From Okeania sp. SIO2B3 (lineage in GTDB: Bacteria; Cyanobacteriota; Cyanobacteriia; Cyanobacteriales; Microcoleaceae), in contig NZ_JAAHGH010000001.1 in NCBI RefSeq assembly GCF_010672525.1, positions 135,097 to 199,096 of the forward strand: DNA of 64,000 nt. Direction: 5' to 3'. Position 1 is the stretch's first letter, and every line of letters starts with the position of its first letter. This document shows positions 47,251 through 57,504 of this stretch, in pieces. The notes under the pieces were generated by a model. It was not told where the DNA came from and searched no databases. It saw only the letters and a program-made list of their open reading frames with translations. A program made the position numbers and the translations under genes.

Positions 47251-50200
47251 TTAAATCAAATTAGGACATTTCAAATTCACCATTCCCAGTCGCACATGGG
47301 AACCATCTTTGAGAATAGCTTCTAAGGAAATTTTCACCTCTGGTGCAAATTCAATTACTTCTAATTCTCCCCAAAAACCACAATATTTAGCCTCTGGAAT
47401 TTCTGGATGAATTTGACCTACATCTGGACGATGTAAATTAGCAGGAACTTCTCTGATGACTTTGCCTGCTACAATTAATTCTACTGTTACTGGAGGAGAT
47501 GTTTTTCCTACTACCCATCCACCTATACAAATAGAACTAATATCTTTTTCTACTCCTGGTTTGGGTACATCAATTGAACAACCAACTATTTCTGGATCTT
47601 TTTCATATAAAGAAATACCAACTTCGACATTTGTTTTAATCCTTAAACTGAAGTCTTCTTGTTGTCGAGTTAGATGAGGGTTATAACAAGGATCTTCATC
47701 TATTAAATATTTCCACCTTTGCTTCATTTTCTGAATTTCTTGTTGGAAACGTAATTGTTTTTCTCCTGTATTTTCTACTCCCCTACTTTTCGATTCATGG
47801 TGATACAAAACAGCGTGAGGTACATAAATATTTCGATAACCTTTATCTAGCATTTTTAAACATAAATCTACGTCGTTAAATGCTACGGCTAATTCTTCAT
47901 CAAACCCACCCATTTCTTCAAATACTTCTCGCCGACACATTAAACAAGCGGCAGTTACGGCGGAATAATTATTCACAGAAATAATTTGACCATTATATCC
48001 AGTATCAGTGGGAGAAAAACCACGATGGCTATGGTCTGCTATACTCCTCATTCCTAATACTACTCCGGCGTGTTGAATTGTATTGTCTGGGTATAATAAT
48101 AAAGCACCGACTGCTCCTATTTTTTCTCTTTGTGCTTGTTCGACCATTGCTTCTAACCAGTCAGGAGTTTTTACTTCTGTGTCATTATTTAAGAATAGTA
48201 AATAATCTCCTTCTGCTTTTTCTGCGGCAAAGTTATTGAGCTTGGAAAAATTGAAAGGAATATCATATTCATAACATTTGAAACGTTGTGGTTCTTGATT
48301 TTTCCACCCTTTGATAATATCTTTTGTTTTTGATTCGTCGCTGCCATTGTCAATCAATATTACTTCGTAATTTGGGTAGGTTGTTTTGCTAAAGATTGAC
48401 TCTAGACATCTATCTAAAATTTCTCCTAAGTTTCTGGTGGGAATGATAATACTGACTAGCTTTTTCTCTGAAATTTGATAACGAATTTGATAGAAACCAG
48501 GATGTTGAGTGAGGTTATAAATTGTTCCTTTTTCTCCTCTTCTTTCTAATGCTTCTGCTAATGCTTTTTTGCCTGTTTCTGCTGAAATTTTCTGATTTAT
48601 TGCTACTCCATTTTCAGAAATTTTGTTGTGATAAAGTATTTTGGGAATGTGGAATATTTTTTGACTTGTTTCGCTTAAGCGCAGAATTAAATCATATTCA
48701 TAACTATTTTCATATCCTGCTCGAAAACCGTTCAATTTTTCTAGTAATTCTCGGCGATATATACACAAATGACCAGTGTACATTCGAGATAAAAATGAGT
48801 CTGAACACCAATCTGGTTTAAAGTATGGTTGAGTTAATTTCCCTTCTTTTGTTAATTTATCTTCGTCTGAATAAACCATATCTGCTTCTGGATGTTTATT
48901 CAGAAATAGCGCCATTTCATAAAGAGCATCTGGGGTTAAAATATCGTCAGAATTTAAGAGGGTAACAAAATCTCCTGTTGCTAATGCTAAGGCAGTATTT
49001 AAATTTATGGCAATATCTCCACTTTCGTCTTTCAAGACTAATTTTACTCTGTTATCTGTTTCTAGATTTTGTGGAAGTTTATCGGCAATATAACAAATTT
49101 CCCAGTTTGGATAAACTTGATTTATAACTGATTCAATTGTCTCTTGAAACTCTAGAAATGCTGTTTTTTCTGGCAAGATAATACTAATTAATGGTTGATA
49201 TCGAAAGGTGTCTAAATTTTCCGACATCTTCTTTAGTTTTTCTGAGCTGGGTAAGTTTTCTTTTAGCCATAATTGATAGGTATCTTCTTTTTCAATGACA
49301 GGAGAAGTCGAGGGAGAAATAGCAATATTTGTTTGTTCCTTATTTTCTATTTCCTGCTCCCTTTTCAAAAGAGTGAAATTTGCCTGTTGCCTGTTGCCTG
49401 TTGCCTGTTGCCTATTACTTGTTCCTTGTTCCTTTAAAGTCTTTTTTTTTGGTAATATCTTTTCTAATTCTGCCTGAATTTCAGGGTCATCTGGATTAAT
49501 TTGTAAACCTAACTGATAAAAGGCGATCGCTCCATGAGTTTTTCCTTTTTTTACTAATGTATTACCTAGTTGTAAATAAAGTTTGTGGTCTTCTGGTTTG
49601 ATTTCTAATGCTTTATGATAAAGCTGTTCATTTTCAGGGTTATTTTCTATGGCTTTTTCGTACCATTTTATGGCTTCATCTAAATCTAATTGAGCGCGTT
49701 TTTTCAGGGCATCTCCTAATTTTTGATAAGCTTCTGGTAGGTCTGCTTTTAATTCTATGGCGCGACGATATGGGTCTATTGCTTCTTGCCAATTTCCTGC
49801 TGACCACAAAGCTTTTCCTAAGTTAATATAAGACCAAGAAAAGTCAGGATTTAATTCTATTGCTTTACGATAAGGTTCAACAGCTTCTGACCATTTTTCT
49901 AGTTTTAATAGACAGTCTCCTAAGTTATTATGAGACCAAGAAAAGTCAGGATTTAATTCTATTGCTCGACGATAAGGTTCAACAGCTTCTGACCATTTTT
50001 CTAATTTCTTGAGAGCTTCTCCTAAGCTATTGTGATACCAAGAATTATCTGATTTTATTTCACTTGCTTTTTTATATACTTTGGCAGCTTCTGACCATTT
50101 TTCCTGTTGTGAGAAAATTTCTCCTAATTTTCCATAGGGAATATCAAATTCTGGATAATTTTCTGTTGCTTGACTGTAAGCTTTGATTGCCTCTTCTATT

Positions 50201-51831
50201 TTTCCTTGTTCTTGAAAAACTTCTCCATATCTATAATAAATTCCTCCAATTTTTTGCTTGACTTCTATTTTATTTGGTTCTAGCTGTTTGGCTTTTTGAT
50301 AATTTTGTAAAGCTGACTCTAGCTGTCCTTGATTTAATAAAGCATCTGCTAATTTTTCGTAAGGTTCTACATTATTTGGATTTGCAGATATGACTCTTTG
50401 ATAACAAGCAACTGCTTCTCCCCACTGACCGTTTTGAATTAAAATTTCTCCTAATTTATAACTAGCTTCTACTAACTGTGGCTTTAACTGAATTGCCCCT
50501 TGATAACAAGCGATCGCCTGTTCTAATTGACCATTTTCATTCAGACTATTTCCGGTAAATAAAAATTCTTCTGCTGTGGCTTTTCCTGGTTCTAGTCTTA
50601 ATACTTGAAACAAATATTCTGCTGCTGCTGCTGACTGATTAAGTTGGGTATAAATTTTCGCTAAATTACGATATGCTCCAGCAAATTCTGGTTTAATTGC
50701 AATTGCTCTTCGATAATATTGTATTGCTTTTTCCCACTGTTGTTGTTGAGCAAATATAGTTCCTATATTTGCATGTACTTCTACAAAATCTGGTTTAATT
50801 TCTAATGCTTTTTTGTACGAATCTAATGCTGCTGGTAATTTCCCCATAGCTTGTAAAGAATTACCAATTATTTTATAAGCTTTGGGTTCTGGTTTAATTG
50901 AAATAATTTTCTGACTCACAGTAATAGCTTGTTGCCATTTTTTCTGATTCACATAAGTCTCTGCCACCATCATATAAGTTTCTATATCTTCAGTATTAAT
51001 CGCAGTTGTTAGTTGAGGTGGAATATTATCTGTCTGTTCTGCCGCAGTCAGGGTATCATTAGCATTTTCTTGATGATTATTTAAACTGCCAACTAAAGTA
51101 TCTTCTGGCTCTAATTCTTTACCAGAAATTAAATCATATTCACTCGCTTTAATATCTGTTGAAGTTCCTACTTTTGTATTGGTATTAGTTGGTCTAAGTT
51201 CGATAGCTCTGCGAAAACAAACTGTAGCTTCATCTAGATTCCCTTGCTCCTTTAAAGCAGCTCCTAAATTTTGATAAGCTTCTGCTGAATTAGCATTTAA
51301 TTTAATAGCAATTCGATAACAAGATATTGCCTCATTTAAACTACCCTGTTGCTGTAGATTTTTACCTAAGTTAAGAATTTCTTCTAGGGTGGCTTTTTCA
51401 GGTTCTAGAGAAAATGCTTTGTACTGACAATATGTAGCCGATTTTTCATTGCCTAAACATAACCATACTTTAGTCATATTGCGATAAACTCCAGCAAAAT
51501 CTGGCTTCAAATTTACAGCTTTTTGATAATAGGATATTGCCTCTTGCCATTTTTGCTGCATGGCGTATAAACTGCCGAGATTAGCATATACTTCCGGCCA
51601 ATCTGATTTAATTTCTAACGCTTTTTTATAGTAATTTTCTGCAGCTTCTAATTTTCCTTTTGCTTGCCAAACATTACCTAAAGTTTTGTAAGCTGGAGCA
51701 TAATTTTCTTCTATTTTTATAGCTAATTCACAGGAAGCGATCGCCTCATCTAATTTTTTTTCGGCTACATAAGCTTCTGCTTTTTGGTGAAATTTTTCTG
51801 CTGGGCTTTCTGGAGGATTTGTTGATGCCAT
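47251..51831 (-). CDS. Giant TPR protein with tandem GT2 glycosyltransferase domains
   Basis: A 1526-residue protein. Residues 1 to about 830 are TPR repeats (YxxLGxxxxxxGxxxxAxxxYxxAI type). Two GT2 domains follow: from about 880 (LISIILPEKTAFLEF, with LLNSDDILTP) and from about 1125 (VSIIIPTRNLGEILDRCLES, with FLNNDTEVKTP, the DxD-like acidic motif). The C-terminal 130 residues form a beta-rich domain. TPR-GT2 proteins of this layout glycosylate surface structures in cyanobacteria. Between TPR and GT2 (about residues 805-835) is a low-complexity NRQQATGNRQQA segment encoded by a 7-bp tandem repeat at 49381-49415, where unit change would shift frame. Confidence 0.9.
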   Translation of the reverse strand: MASTNPPESPAEKFHQKAEAYVAEKKLDEAIASCELAIKIEENYAPAYKTLGNVWQAKGKLEAAENYYKKALEIKSDWPEVYANLGSLYAMQQKWQEAISYYQKAVNLKPDFAGVYRNMTKVWLCLGNEKSATYCQYKAFSLEPEKATLEEILNLGKNLQQQGSLNEAISCYRIAIKLNANSAEAYQNLGAALKEQGNLDEATVCFRRAIELRPTNTNTKVGTSTDIKASEYDLISGKELEPEDTLVGSLNNHQENANDTLTAAEQTDNIPPQLTTAINTEDIETYMMVAETYVNQKKWQQAITVSQKIISIKPEPKAYKIIGNSLQAMGKLPAALDSYKKALEIKPDFVEVHANIGTIFAQQQQWEKAIQYYRRAIAIKPEFAGAYRNLAKIYTQLNQSAAAAEYLFQVLRLEPGKATAEEFLFTGNSLNENGQLEQAIACYQGAIQLKPQLVEASYKLGEILIQNGQWGEAVACYQRVISANPNNVEPYEKLADALLNQGQLESALQNYQKAKQLEPNKIEVKQKIGGIYYRYGEVFQEQGKIEEAIKAYSQATENYPEFDIPYGKLGEIFSQQEKWSEAAKVYKKASEIKSDNSWYHNSLGEALKKLEKWSEAVEPYRRAIELNPDFSWSHNNLGDCLLKLEKWSEAVEPYRKAIELNPDFSWSYINLGKALWSAGNWQEAIDPYRRAIELKADLPEAYQKLGDALKKRAQLDLDEAIKWYEKAIENNPENEQLYHKALEIKPEDHKLYLQLGNTLVKKGKTHGAIAFYQLGLQINPDDPEIQAELEKILPKKKTLKEQGTSNRQQATGNRQQANFTLLKREQEIENKEQTNIAISPSTSPVIEKEDTYQLWLKENLPSSEKLKKMSENLDTFRYQPLISIILPEKTAFLEFQETIESVINQVYPNWEICYIADKLPQNLETDNRVKLVLKDESGDIAINLNTALALATGDFVTLLNSDDILTPDALYEMALFLNKHPEADMVYSDEDKLTKEGKLTQPYFKPDWCSDSFLSRMYTGHLCIYRRELLEKLNGFRAGYENSYEYDLILRLSETSQKIFHIPKILYHNKISENGVAINQKISAETGKKALAEALERRGEKGTIYNLTQHPGFYQIRYQISEKKLVSIIIPTRNLGEILDRCLESIFSKTTYPNYEVILIDNGSDESKTKDIIKGWKNQEPQRFKCYEYDIPFNFSKLNNFAAEKAEGDYLLFLNNDTEVKTPDWLEAMVEQAQREKIGAVGALLLYPDNTIQHAGVVLGMRSIADHSHRGFSPTDTGYNGQIISVNNYSAVTAACLMCRREVFEEMGGFDEELAVAFNDVDLCLKMLDKGYRNIYVPHAVLYHHESKSRGVENTGEKQLRFQQEIQKMKQRWKYLIDEDPCYNPHLTRQQEDFSLRIKTNVEVGISLYEKDPEIVGCSIDVPKPGVEKDISSICIGGWVVGKTSPPVTVELIVAGKVIREVPANLHRPDVGQIHPEIPEAKYCGFWGELEVIEFAPEVKISLEAILKDGSHVRLGMVNLKCPNLI
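49381..49415 (-). repeat. Heptanucleotide repeat inside the GT2 gene
   Basis: Four exact TGCCTGT units and a fifth (TGCCTAT), encoding part of NRQQATGNRQQA. 7 bp is not a multiple of three, so adding or losing one or two units would put the GT domains out of frame. Confidence 0.95.
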
Positions 51832-52561
51832 TGTCTCTCTTTTTTTTACTACTATTAATTAAGTTAATTTTCGGTTTGATTCAAAATTTAATTGAAAAGC
51901 GGGCAATAGTTTCTATTTCCTATTCCTTTATTTTTTACCCTCATTACTTCAGTTATCAGTTATCAGTTATCAGTTATCAGTACCTCCTGTAATACCAGTT
52001 TAAAAAAAGAATGCTATGGAAAAGTACATCTCGAACAGATATGCTTAAAAATAGTTGCTCCAGTTTATTTTAGATAGTTATATCTATTATTTTTCCCTTT
52101 TTTTCAATATTTGGCGTTGGTGAAAAGAGGTATGATATCATGTCCGGTAGCATCGGTATTGTATAGCTAAGGTAAGGAAGAAGCAAGAAGGAAGAGGGAA
52201 GAAGTAGGAATGCTTAAGAGCAAGAAAAAAACTTAAATTTCCAGATATTCACTCTTGGGTTTACACAAACGCGCCCCAACGGACATGATATGATATCTGT
52301 TTGGATAAGAGCGCAATAGAACTCAGTTCCGCTTACGCGACTAAAAAACTTTCTCCTTATACTCGGGGTTTCTTCTTCTTTCTTCCCTCCTGACTCGGTC
52401 GTTCCCCTCCCAGGAGGGGAGGGGCCTGCGGGTGGGTTTACTCCTAAGTAATTAAGATTAGTATCATACCCGCGCTTCACCAATACCCAAAATTTATCCC
52501 TTCTTCCTTCTTGCTTCTTCCTTCTGAGGTACGGACGTTCCATGCAACGTCCCTATCATTT
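51832..52561. other. Non-coding region upstream of the TPR-GT2 gene
   Basis: No gene. Contains a TATCAGT heptamer array (51955-51980), AT-rich spacer with GGTATGATATCATGTCCGG near 52128, GAGGGAAGAAG tracts and a CCTCCCAGGAGGGGAGGGGC block near 52410. A 109-codon frame on the minus strand here is mostly repeat. Confidence 0.6.
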
Positions 52562-52776
52562 TTCATTAATTGATAATTGATCATAGATAATTGATAATTA
52601 CCTCTGGTTAAAACCGCTACGGAATTGAATATAAGGAAATATTATTTCTTCTCTTGGTTGATTGGATATGGCGAGGTCCCCTCGCCATCCCTCAACCGCT
52701 TTTTTCCCCTTAAAAGGGGAGGCTTCAAGGCGCGAATTATTTAATTATTAATTATTAATTATTAATTATTCGGTAA
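52562..52776 (+). repeat. Family A repeat, copy 8, with palindromic cassette
   Basis: TTCATTAATTGATAATTGAT left end, GGTTAAAACCGCTACGGAAT core, cassette 52656-52697 (GGTTGATTGGATATGGCGAG to CTCAACC), T-run, CCCCTTAAAAGGGG, GGCGCGAATTATT and ATTCGGTAA. Confidence 0.9.
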
Positions 52777-52982
52777 CAAATGTCGATCAAATTAGTATAA
52801 CTAGGGAGGCAAGAAAATACGGAATTATCTTTTTTTTATACCCTTAAAAGGGTGGGTTTGAGACCTTATTTTTTGGTTATTATGCTCCGTAGGTATTAGT
52901 TTTAGGGAATAGAGGATTAATTGTAAGTAATCAGATTTTACCTAATACTATTTCTTTGTAACGATGCACTACCATAATTTTT

Positions 52983-53116
52983 TTACCGAAAAATTGTGGG
53001 TATGTGCCTCCCCTTTTAAGGGGATAATAAATAAAAATTTTCATCTCTTTGTCAATCCTCTTCTTTTCAAGGAGAGGTAATTATTCATTATTCATTATTC
53101 ATTATTCATTATTGAA
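52983..53116 (-). repeat. Family A repeat, copy 9 (inverted, diverged)
   Basis: TTACCGAAAAATTGTGGGTA left, CCCCTTTTAAGGGG palindrome, TCAATCCTCTTCTTTTCAAG, and a TAATTATTCATTATTCATTA heptamer end. The GTGGGTATGTGCCTCC segment is shared with the copy at 62285. Confidence 0.8.
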
Positions 53117-53274
53117 GGTCTTATTTTACCGGTCGTTATCATCTTTTATTCAGGGTAACTTCATAGATAAATTGTATAATATCACGTTATGAAGGGTTAG
53201 TTATTAAATAGGAGTCATAACTCTGGAGTCAGGACTCAGAATGAATGGCTTTTATACTATTTTTTAGTATTAAT
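53117..53274. other. Short spacer between family A copy 9 and family C copy 5
   Basis: AT-rich, no gene. Contains GGAGTCATAACTCTGGAGTC-type short repeats near 53210. Confidence 0.5.
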
Positions 53275-53489
<215 letters not shown>

Positions 53490-53491
53490 AA

Positions 53492-54023
53492 TTAGGACTT
53501 GTTGATTAACTCTCAAAGCATTGACAGATAAAGGCAAGTGCCTTTTTAGGTCGAAAAAAGTGCCAGCTTTTCGGTCTAACAAAGCTCAAAAAGTTATACC
53601 ATTTGTGAATAGTAATACTATACTTGATTACCATCTCACTACTCCCTACCTGCCCATTTCCTCATCTCCCCATTACTAAAGATAAGTAACAAACTTTTTG
53701 AGATTTAGTATTAGTATTTTGGGCAAGAGTTGGGCAGAAAAATAAATGGACAATTCATCCGACTACTTCCTAATTAATTCCCATTTCTCCTGAGTTCTGA
53801 TATAGAGTCCGGTTATATAATAAATATATCTTTGATAATTCTATAATTACTTCAATAGACATTTCCTCCAATAGAGGGAACAGGGAACAGAGAACAGAGA
53901 ACAGGGAGGAATAATTGATAACTTATGGATAATAATTGATTTTATTTTGGATTTTTACCAGATGTCTAATATTTAATCTCCCCCCACTCCTCTACTCCCC
54001 TACTCCCCTACTCCCAAACCCTA
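53492..54023 (-). repeat. Composite family C repeat, copy 6, ending at the GT61 gene
   Basis: Starts TAGGACTTGTTGATTAACTC and ends ACCCTA, but the middle holds extra sequence (53590-53700 and 53790-53990) including TTGGGCAGAAAAATAAATGG, TCTCCTGAGTTCTG and CTACTCCCCTACTCCC. A fragment CTCAGACTTTTTCAG of family type continues to the GT61 stop (54042). Confidence 0.65.
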
Positions 54024-54041
54024 ATTAAACCTCAGACTTTT

Positions 54042-56918
54042 TCAGATAATACCTACAGCTTTAAGCATTAAATTTAGTGACCCTAAGTTCACAAAAATAT
54101 CTTCTACAAGGGAACTTTCATACATTAAATTCCTAATAGGATAACAACTAAATGCTTCACCTACTAAAAAGTAATGTTCAAGTCCTAATAATTGGCTAAT
54201 ATGCCAATAGTAGTATCTGAGATAGTTGGGCGAAAAAAGCTCAATAATTTTGGTCTCTGGATTACAGAATACTATATTTGTGAGACCACTTCCATGAGGA
54301 GCAACTATAATTTTTGCATGAGCAAAAGTGGCAATTTGACTTTCTAGGGACATAGACTCTGGAGCAATACAGGTAAAACCAAATTTGCTTAATATCTCTA
54401 CTACCTCTGGTTCATTCATTACTCGACGATATCTAGCATTACTCCTACTTATATATATTCTTTCAGGCAACCCTGACTTTTCAATAATTCTTTCTTTGAG
54501 AAATACTTCCCTCAAAAATTTTACTCCCCAAGGTTGTAACCATCCTAAATAACTAGAATATGAAGGGACGACTAATTCTTCTGCTTGAATGTAGGGATGG
54601 CGATCGCTTGCCAGAATTTTATCTTCGGGAATGCCAAGAATTTTCAAAGTCTCCTGTTGAAAAGGTTGTTGATAGTTATTAACCAAAAACCAATCTATCT
54701 CTTCTAAATTTATGCCCCGACGTAATATTTCTATTCTGGGCAACAGGTCTACCATCCAATGAAAATACACATTTCCCGACAGTACTGATAATACTGCTAC
54801 TTTACCATGAATTTTCTCTAGAGACGGAAGTTCTTCTAAATCAAATATTCGATGTTTACCTGGGTCATGGTTGGTACATCCTGGTAATGGGGATGGATAC
54901 TCCCGAGAAACATCCGCCAGTAAATAGTTATCTGGAGTCATAATAGCGATCGCGTAACATAGTCTCCAGTAATTTTTCTTGGGCATAACCCAAGCTCTTC
55001 CCTCTGGTACTATTGTTACGAAATTGGGAGTCTGGGAAATTTTCAGAAAGTGAGAAAAATTCGACAAACTATTTTTTGAGTCTTCTGTCAAGGAGGGTAT
55101 ATCCCCTTTTTTTAGTTGGCTGAGGAAAGAGCTTTTTTTCCCTAAACTCTTACTCAAAAAATCCGTATCTGGGCTAAACCCACTCCTACCATTCAGACTA
55201 TAAACTGCTGGAGCGAGGTATTTAGGTTCAAAATACTGATAAATTTCCCATAAACATTTACTACAATTTAACCCACGACATTCTACATCTTTCTGCTGAT
55301 TTTTAGAGCTTAATTCCTGAATTGAAGGTTTAGTAATTTCTGCTATATTTTCTGTTGTGGATTTTTCTAATTTTACTTCTATATATCTTAGCAAGTCGTT
55401 GTTAATGTCTAATTGTTCTACCCAATCTTTTGTAGATAAATATAATCCTTCTAATTTTTGGTAAGGGTGAAGATTATTATTGAATATCTGCGAATCTAAT
55501 ATTGCTTTTTCAGATAAAACTTTATTGTAACAATCTATCGCTTGCTCCCATCGTTGTTGCTTTTCCAGAACCTTTCCCAAATCAAAATAAATGCCGATAG
55601 TCTCAGAAATTCTATTTTCACTTAATAATATTTGGATAGCTACCCGATAACTAATAATTGCTGAATTTAACCGTTTTTGTTTAACTAAACTCTTCCCTAA
55701 TAAACAATAAATTTCTGGTGAACTTGGCTGAAGTTGTAAAGCTTTCTGATAAATGCTCTCTGCACTAGCATAAGACTCATTTTCCATCAATACATTGCCA
55801 AAATGAATATAATATTTGAGCAAATATTCAGATATTTTCTGATACTGCTGCTGAAAAAAATCTGAATCACTATCTAATTTTTGCAACTCCTTGAGAAAAT
55901 TCCAACCAGCTACTTTTTTCAAATACAATTCATCAGATACTACCTGCTCCGCATTCTCTAACTTACCTTCCCATAACTGACAATAACCATCAACAAAATA
56001 ATTATTCCTAATCGCCTTTTGTAAATAAAAAAAAGCAGCCTTAAACCTGCCTATAGTCATTAAAGAAAAAGCACAATCACTGTAAACTAATACATTATCC
56101 TTTTCTTGCTTTAGTCGAATAACTGCTTGAAAATATTTTACCGCCCATTCATGCTCCCCAATACCTTGTAATGCTTTACCCAAATTATAATGCGCCTTAA
56201 TAAACTTAGGGTCTAACTCTATAGCACGATGATAAGCAGCGATCGCTTGTGCGGGATTTTCTGTTGATAAAGCATGACCAATATTATTATATAAATCTGC
56301 TGAATTTGGTCTTAAACCTAACCCCTGCTGATAAACTTCAATAGCTTCTGACCTGCGATTCATATCTGCTAAAACGCCACCCAAATTATTATATGCTTCT
56401 ACATAATTAGGCTTGAATGTGATGATTTTTCTATAAATATTAACTGCTGCTTGATAATTTCTTTGTAACTCAAAAACAATACCTAAACTAAAATAAGCCT
56501 TGATATAATCAGGATTCAGAATAATTGCTATTTCATAACATTCTATAGCAGCTTCTAAATAACCAAATTGATGCTTAATATTACCCAAATTATAATAAAC
56601 TTCCGGCCATTTTAGCCCTAAATTAATCCCTTGTTGATATTGACTTGCTGCTTCAATCAACCACTTTTTCTGACTATATAATTCACCAAGAAAAGCATGA
56701 ACTTCTGCAAACTCTGGCTTAATCTCCAAAGCCTTTGCATAAGCAAACATAGCTGCCTGAAAATTGCCTTTAACTTGATAAGTTTCCCCTAATATTCTGT
56801 AGGCATCCTCAGAATTTGATTGTAATTCTAAAACTTCTTGACAGGTTACTATAGCTTGACCTAATTTACCTTCGCTCAAGTAGAGTTTTGCTAATCTGAG
56901 ATATTCTTCTATTCCCAT
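54042..56918 (-). CDS. TPR protein with GT61-family glycosyltransferase domain
   Basis: A 958-residue protein. Residues 1 to about 500 are TPR repeats (AYNNLGGVLADMNRRSEAIE and others). From about 640 the C-terminus is a GT61 (DUF563-type) domain: GNVYFHWMVDLLPRIEILRR (near 718), LPERIYISRSNARYRRVMNE and AKIIVAPHGSGLTNIVFCNP near 895, features of the plant xylosyltransferase/EOGT-like family. Cys residues CRGLNCSKCLW near 550. It is the second TPR-glycosyltransferase on this strand, 2.2 kb from the GT2 gene. Substrate unknown. Its TGA stop lies in a CTGAAAAAGTC sequence like a family C end. Confidence 0.9.
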   Translation of the reverse strand: MGIEEYLRLAKLYLSEGKLGQAIVTCQEVLELQSNSEDAYRILGETYQVKGNFQAAMFAYAKALEIKPEFAEVHAFLGELYSQKKWLIEAASQYQQGINLGLKWPEVYYNLGNIKHQFGYLEAAIECYEIAIILNPDYIKAYFSLGIVFELQRNYQAAVNIYRKIITFKPNYVEAYNNLGGVLADMNRRSEAIEVYQQGLGLRPNSADLYNNIGHALSTENPAQAIAAYHRAIELDPKFIKAHYNLGKALQGIGEHEWAVKYFQAVIRLKQEKDNVLVYSDCAFSLMTIGRFKAAFFYLQKAIRNNYFVDGYCQLWEGKLENAEQVVSDELYLKKVAGWNFLKELQKLDSDSDFFQQQYQKISEYLLKYYIHFGNVLMENESYASAESIYQKALQLQPSSPEIYCLLGKSLVKQKRLNSAIISYRVAIQILLSENRISETIGIYFDLGKVLEKQQRWEQAIDCYNKVLSEKAILDSQIFNNNLHPYQKLEGLYLSTKDWVEQLDINNDLLRYIEVKLEKSTTENIAEITKPSIQELSSKNQQKDVECRGLNCSKCLWEIYQYFEPKYLAPAVYSLNGRSGFSPDTDFLSKSLGKKSSFLSQLKKGDIPSLTEDSKNSLSNFSHFLKISQTPNFVTIVPEGRAWVMPKKNYWRLCYAIAIMTPDNYLLADVSREYPSPLPGCTNHDPGKHRIFDLEELPSLEKIHGKVAVLSVLSGNVYFHWMVDLLPRIEILRRGINLEEIDWFLVNNYQQPFQQETLKILGIPEDKILASDRHPYIQAEELVVPSYSSYLGWLQPWGVKFLREVFLKERIIEKSGLPERIYISRSNARYRRVMNEPEVVEILSKFGFTCIAPESMSLESQIATFAHAKIIVAPHGSGLTNIVFCNPETKIIELFSPNYLRYYYWHISQLLGLEHYFLVGEAFSCYPIRNLMYESSLVEDIFVNLGSLNLMLKAVGII

Positions 56919-57000
56919 CCTTAGCTAATAGTTAATCATTGAATATTTAGCTTTTTATCTCAAATTTAAAGGAAAGGCTCAATAATTAATAATTAATAAT
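56919..57000. other. Short spacer upstream of the GT61 gene
   Basis: AT-rich, with AATAATT heptamers before the family B copy at 57001. Likely promoter of the leftward GT61 gene. Confidence 0.5.
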
Positions 57001-57231
57001 TAGGGCTTGCTGAATAAAACTAAAAGTCAGGATACCTAAGACTTAGAAGCTTTTTATATTCAGTTTATCTCCTAATTATTGGCTCTTATTGGCATCAATT
57101 TACTGAAATTTTCTGCTGAAATTCAAGAAAATTTCTTCACATAAAATGACCGAAACCGTTGCCTGTTCCCCCCATGTCCGCGTCCCCGCGTCTCCGTGTC
57201 CCCGTGTTACCCCCACCAACCAATTTTTTTA
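57001..57231 (-). repeat. Family B repeat, copy 3 (inverted, truncated)
   Basis: TAGGGCTTGCTGAATAAAAC at the left, TTTCTGCTGAAATTCAAGAA, TAAAATGACCGAAACCGTTG and ACCAACCAATTTTTTT at the right. The last dozen bases of the family terminus (CAGCAAACCCTA) are missing. 57232-57504 beyond it holds CCCCCACA-rich tracts and no convincing gene. Confidence 0.85.
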
Positions 57232-57504
57232 AAGGAAATATCAAAAGCTGAAAACTCAGACAACGCCAGATTTTTCCTTCTGCCTTCTGCCATATATTGA
57301 AAAGTACATTTTTTTGAGAACTGTAGACAAGATTCTTACTCCCCACGCCCCCCACACCTCCCACATCCCCCACACCCCCTCCATTACCCAAATATGCTAA
57401 CGCCCTAAAAATTTATCCCTCCTAAAATTAGGTTAGGAGGGACTCAAAATCTTCATTCTCGGGTTATACCCATATTTAAAACCGCATCTATATATTAACC
57501 AGAC

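Noticed and set aside
52214-52543. 109-codon frame on the minus strand
   Set aside because: Consists of GC-rich repeat blocks and purine tracts; no protein-like composition.
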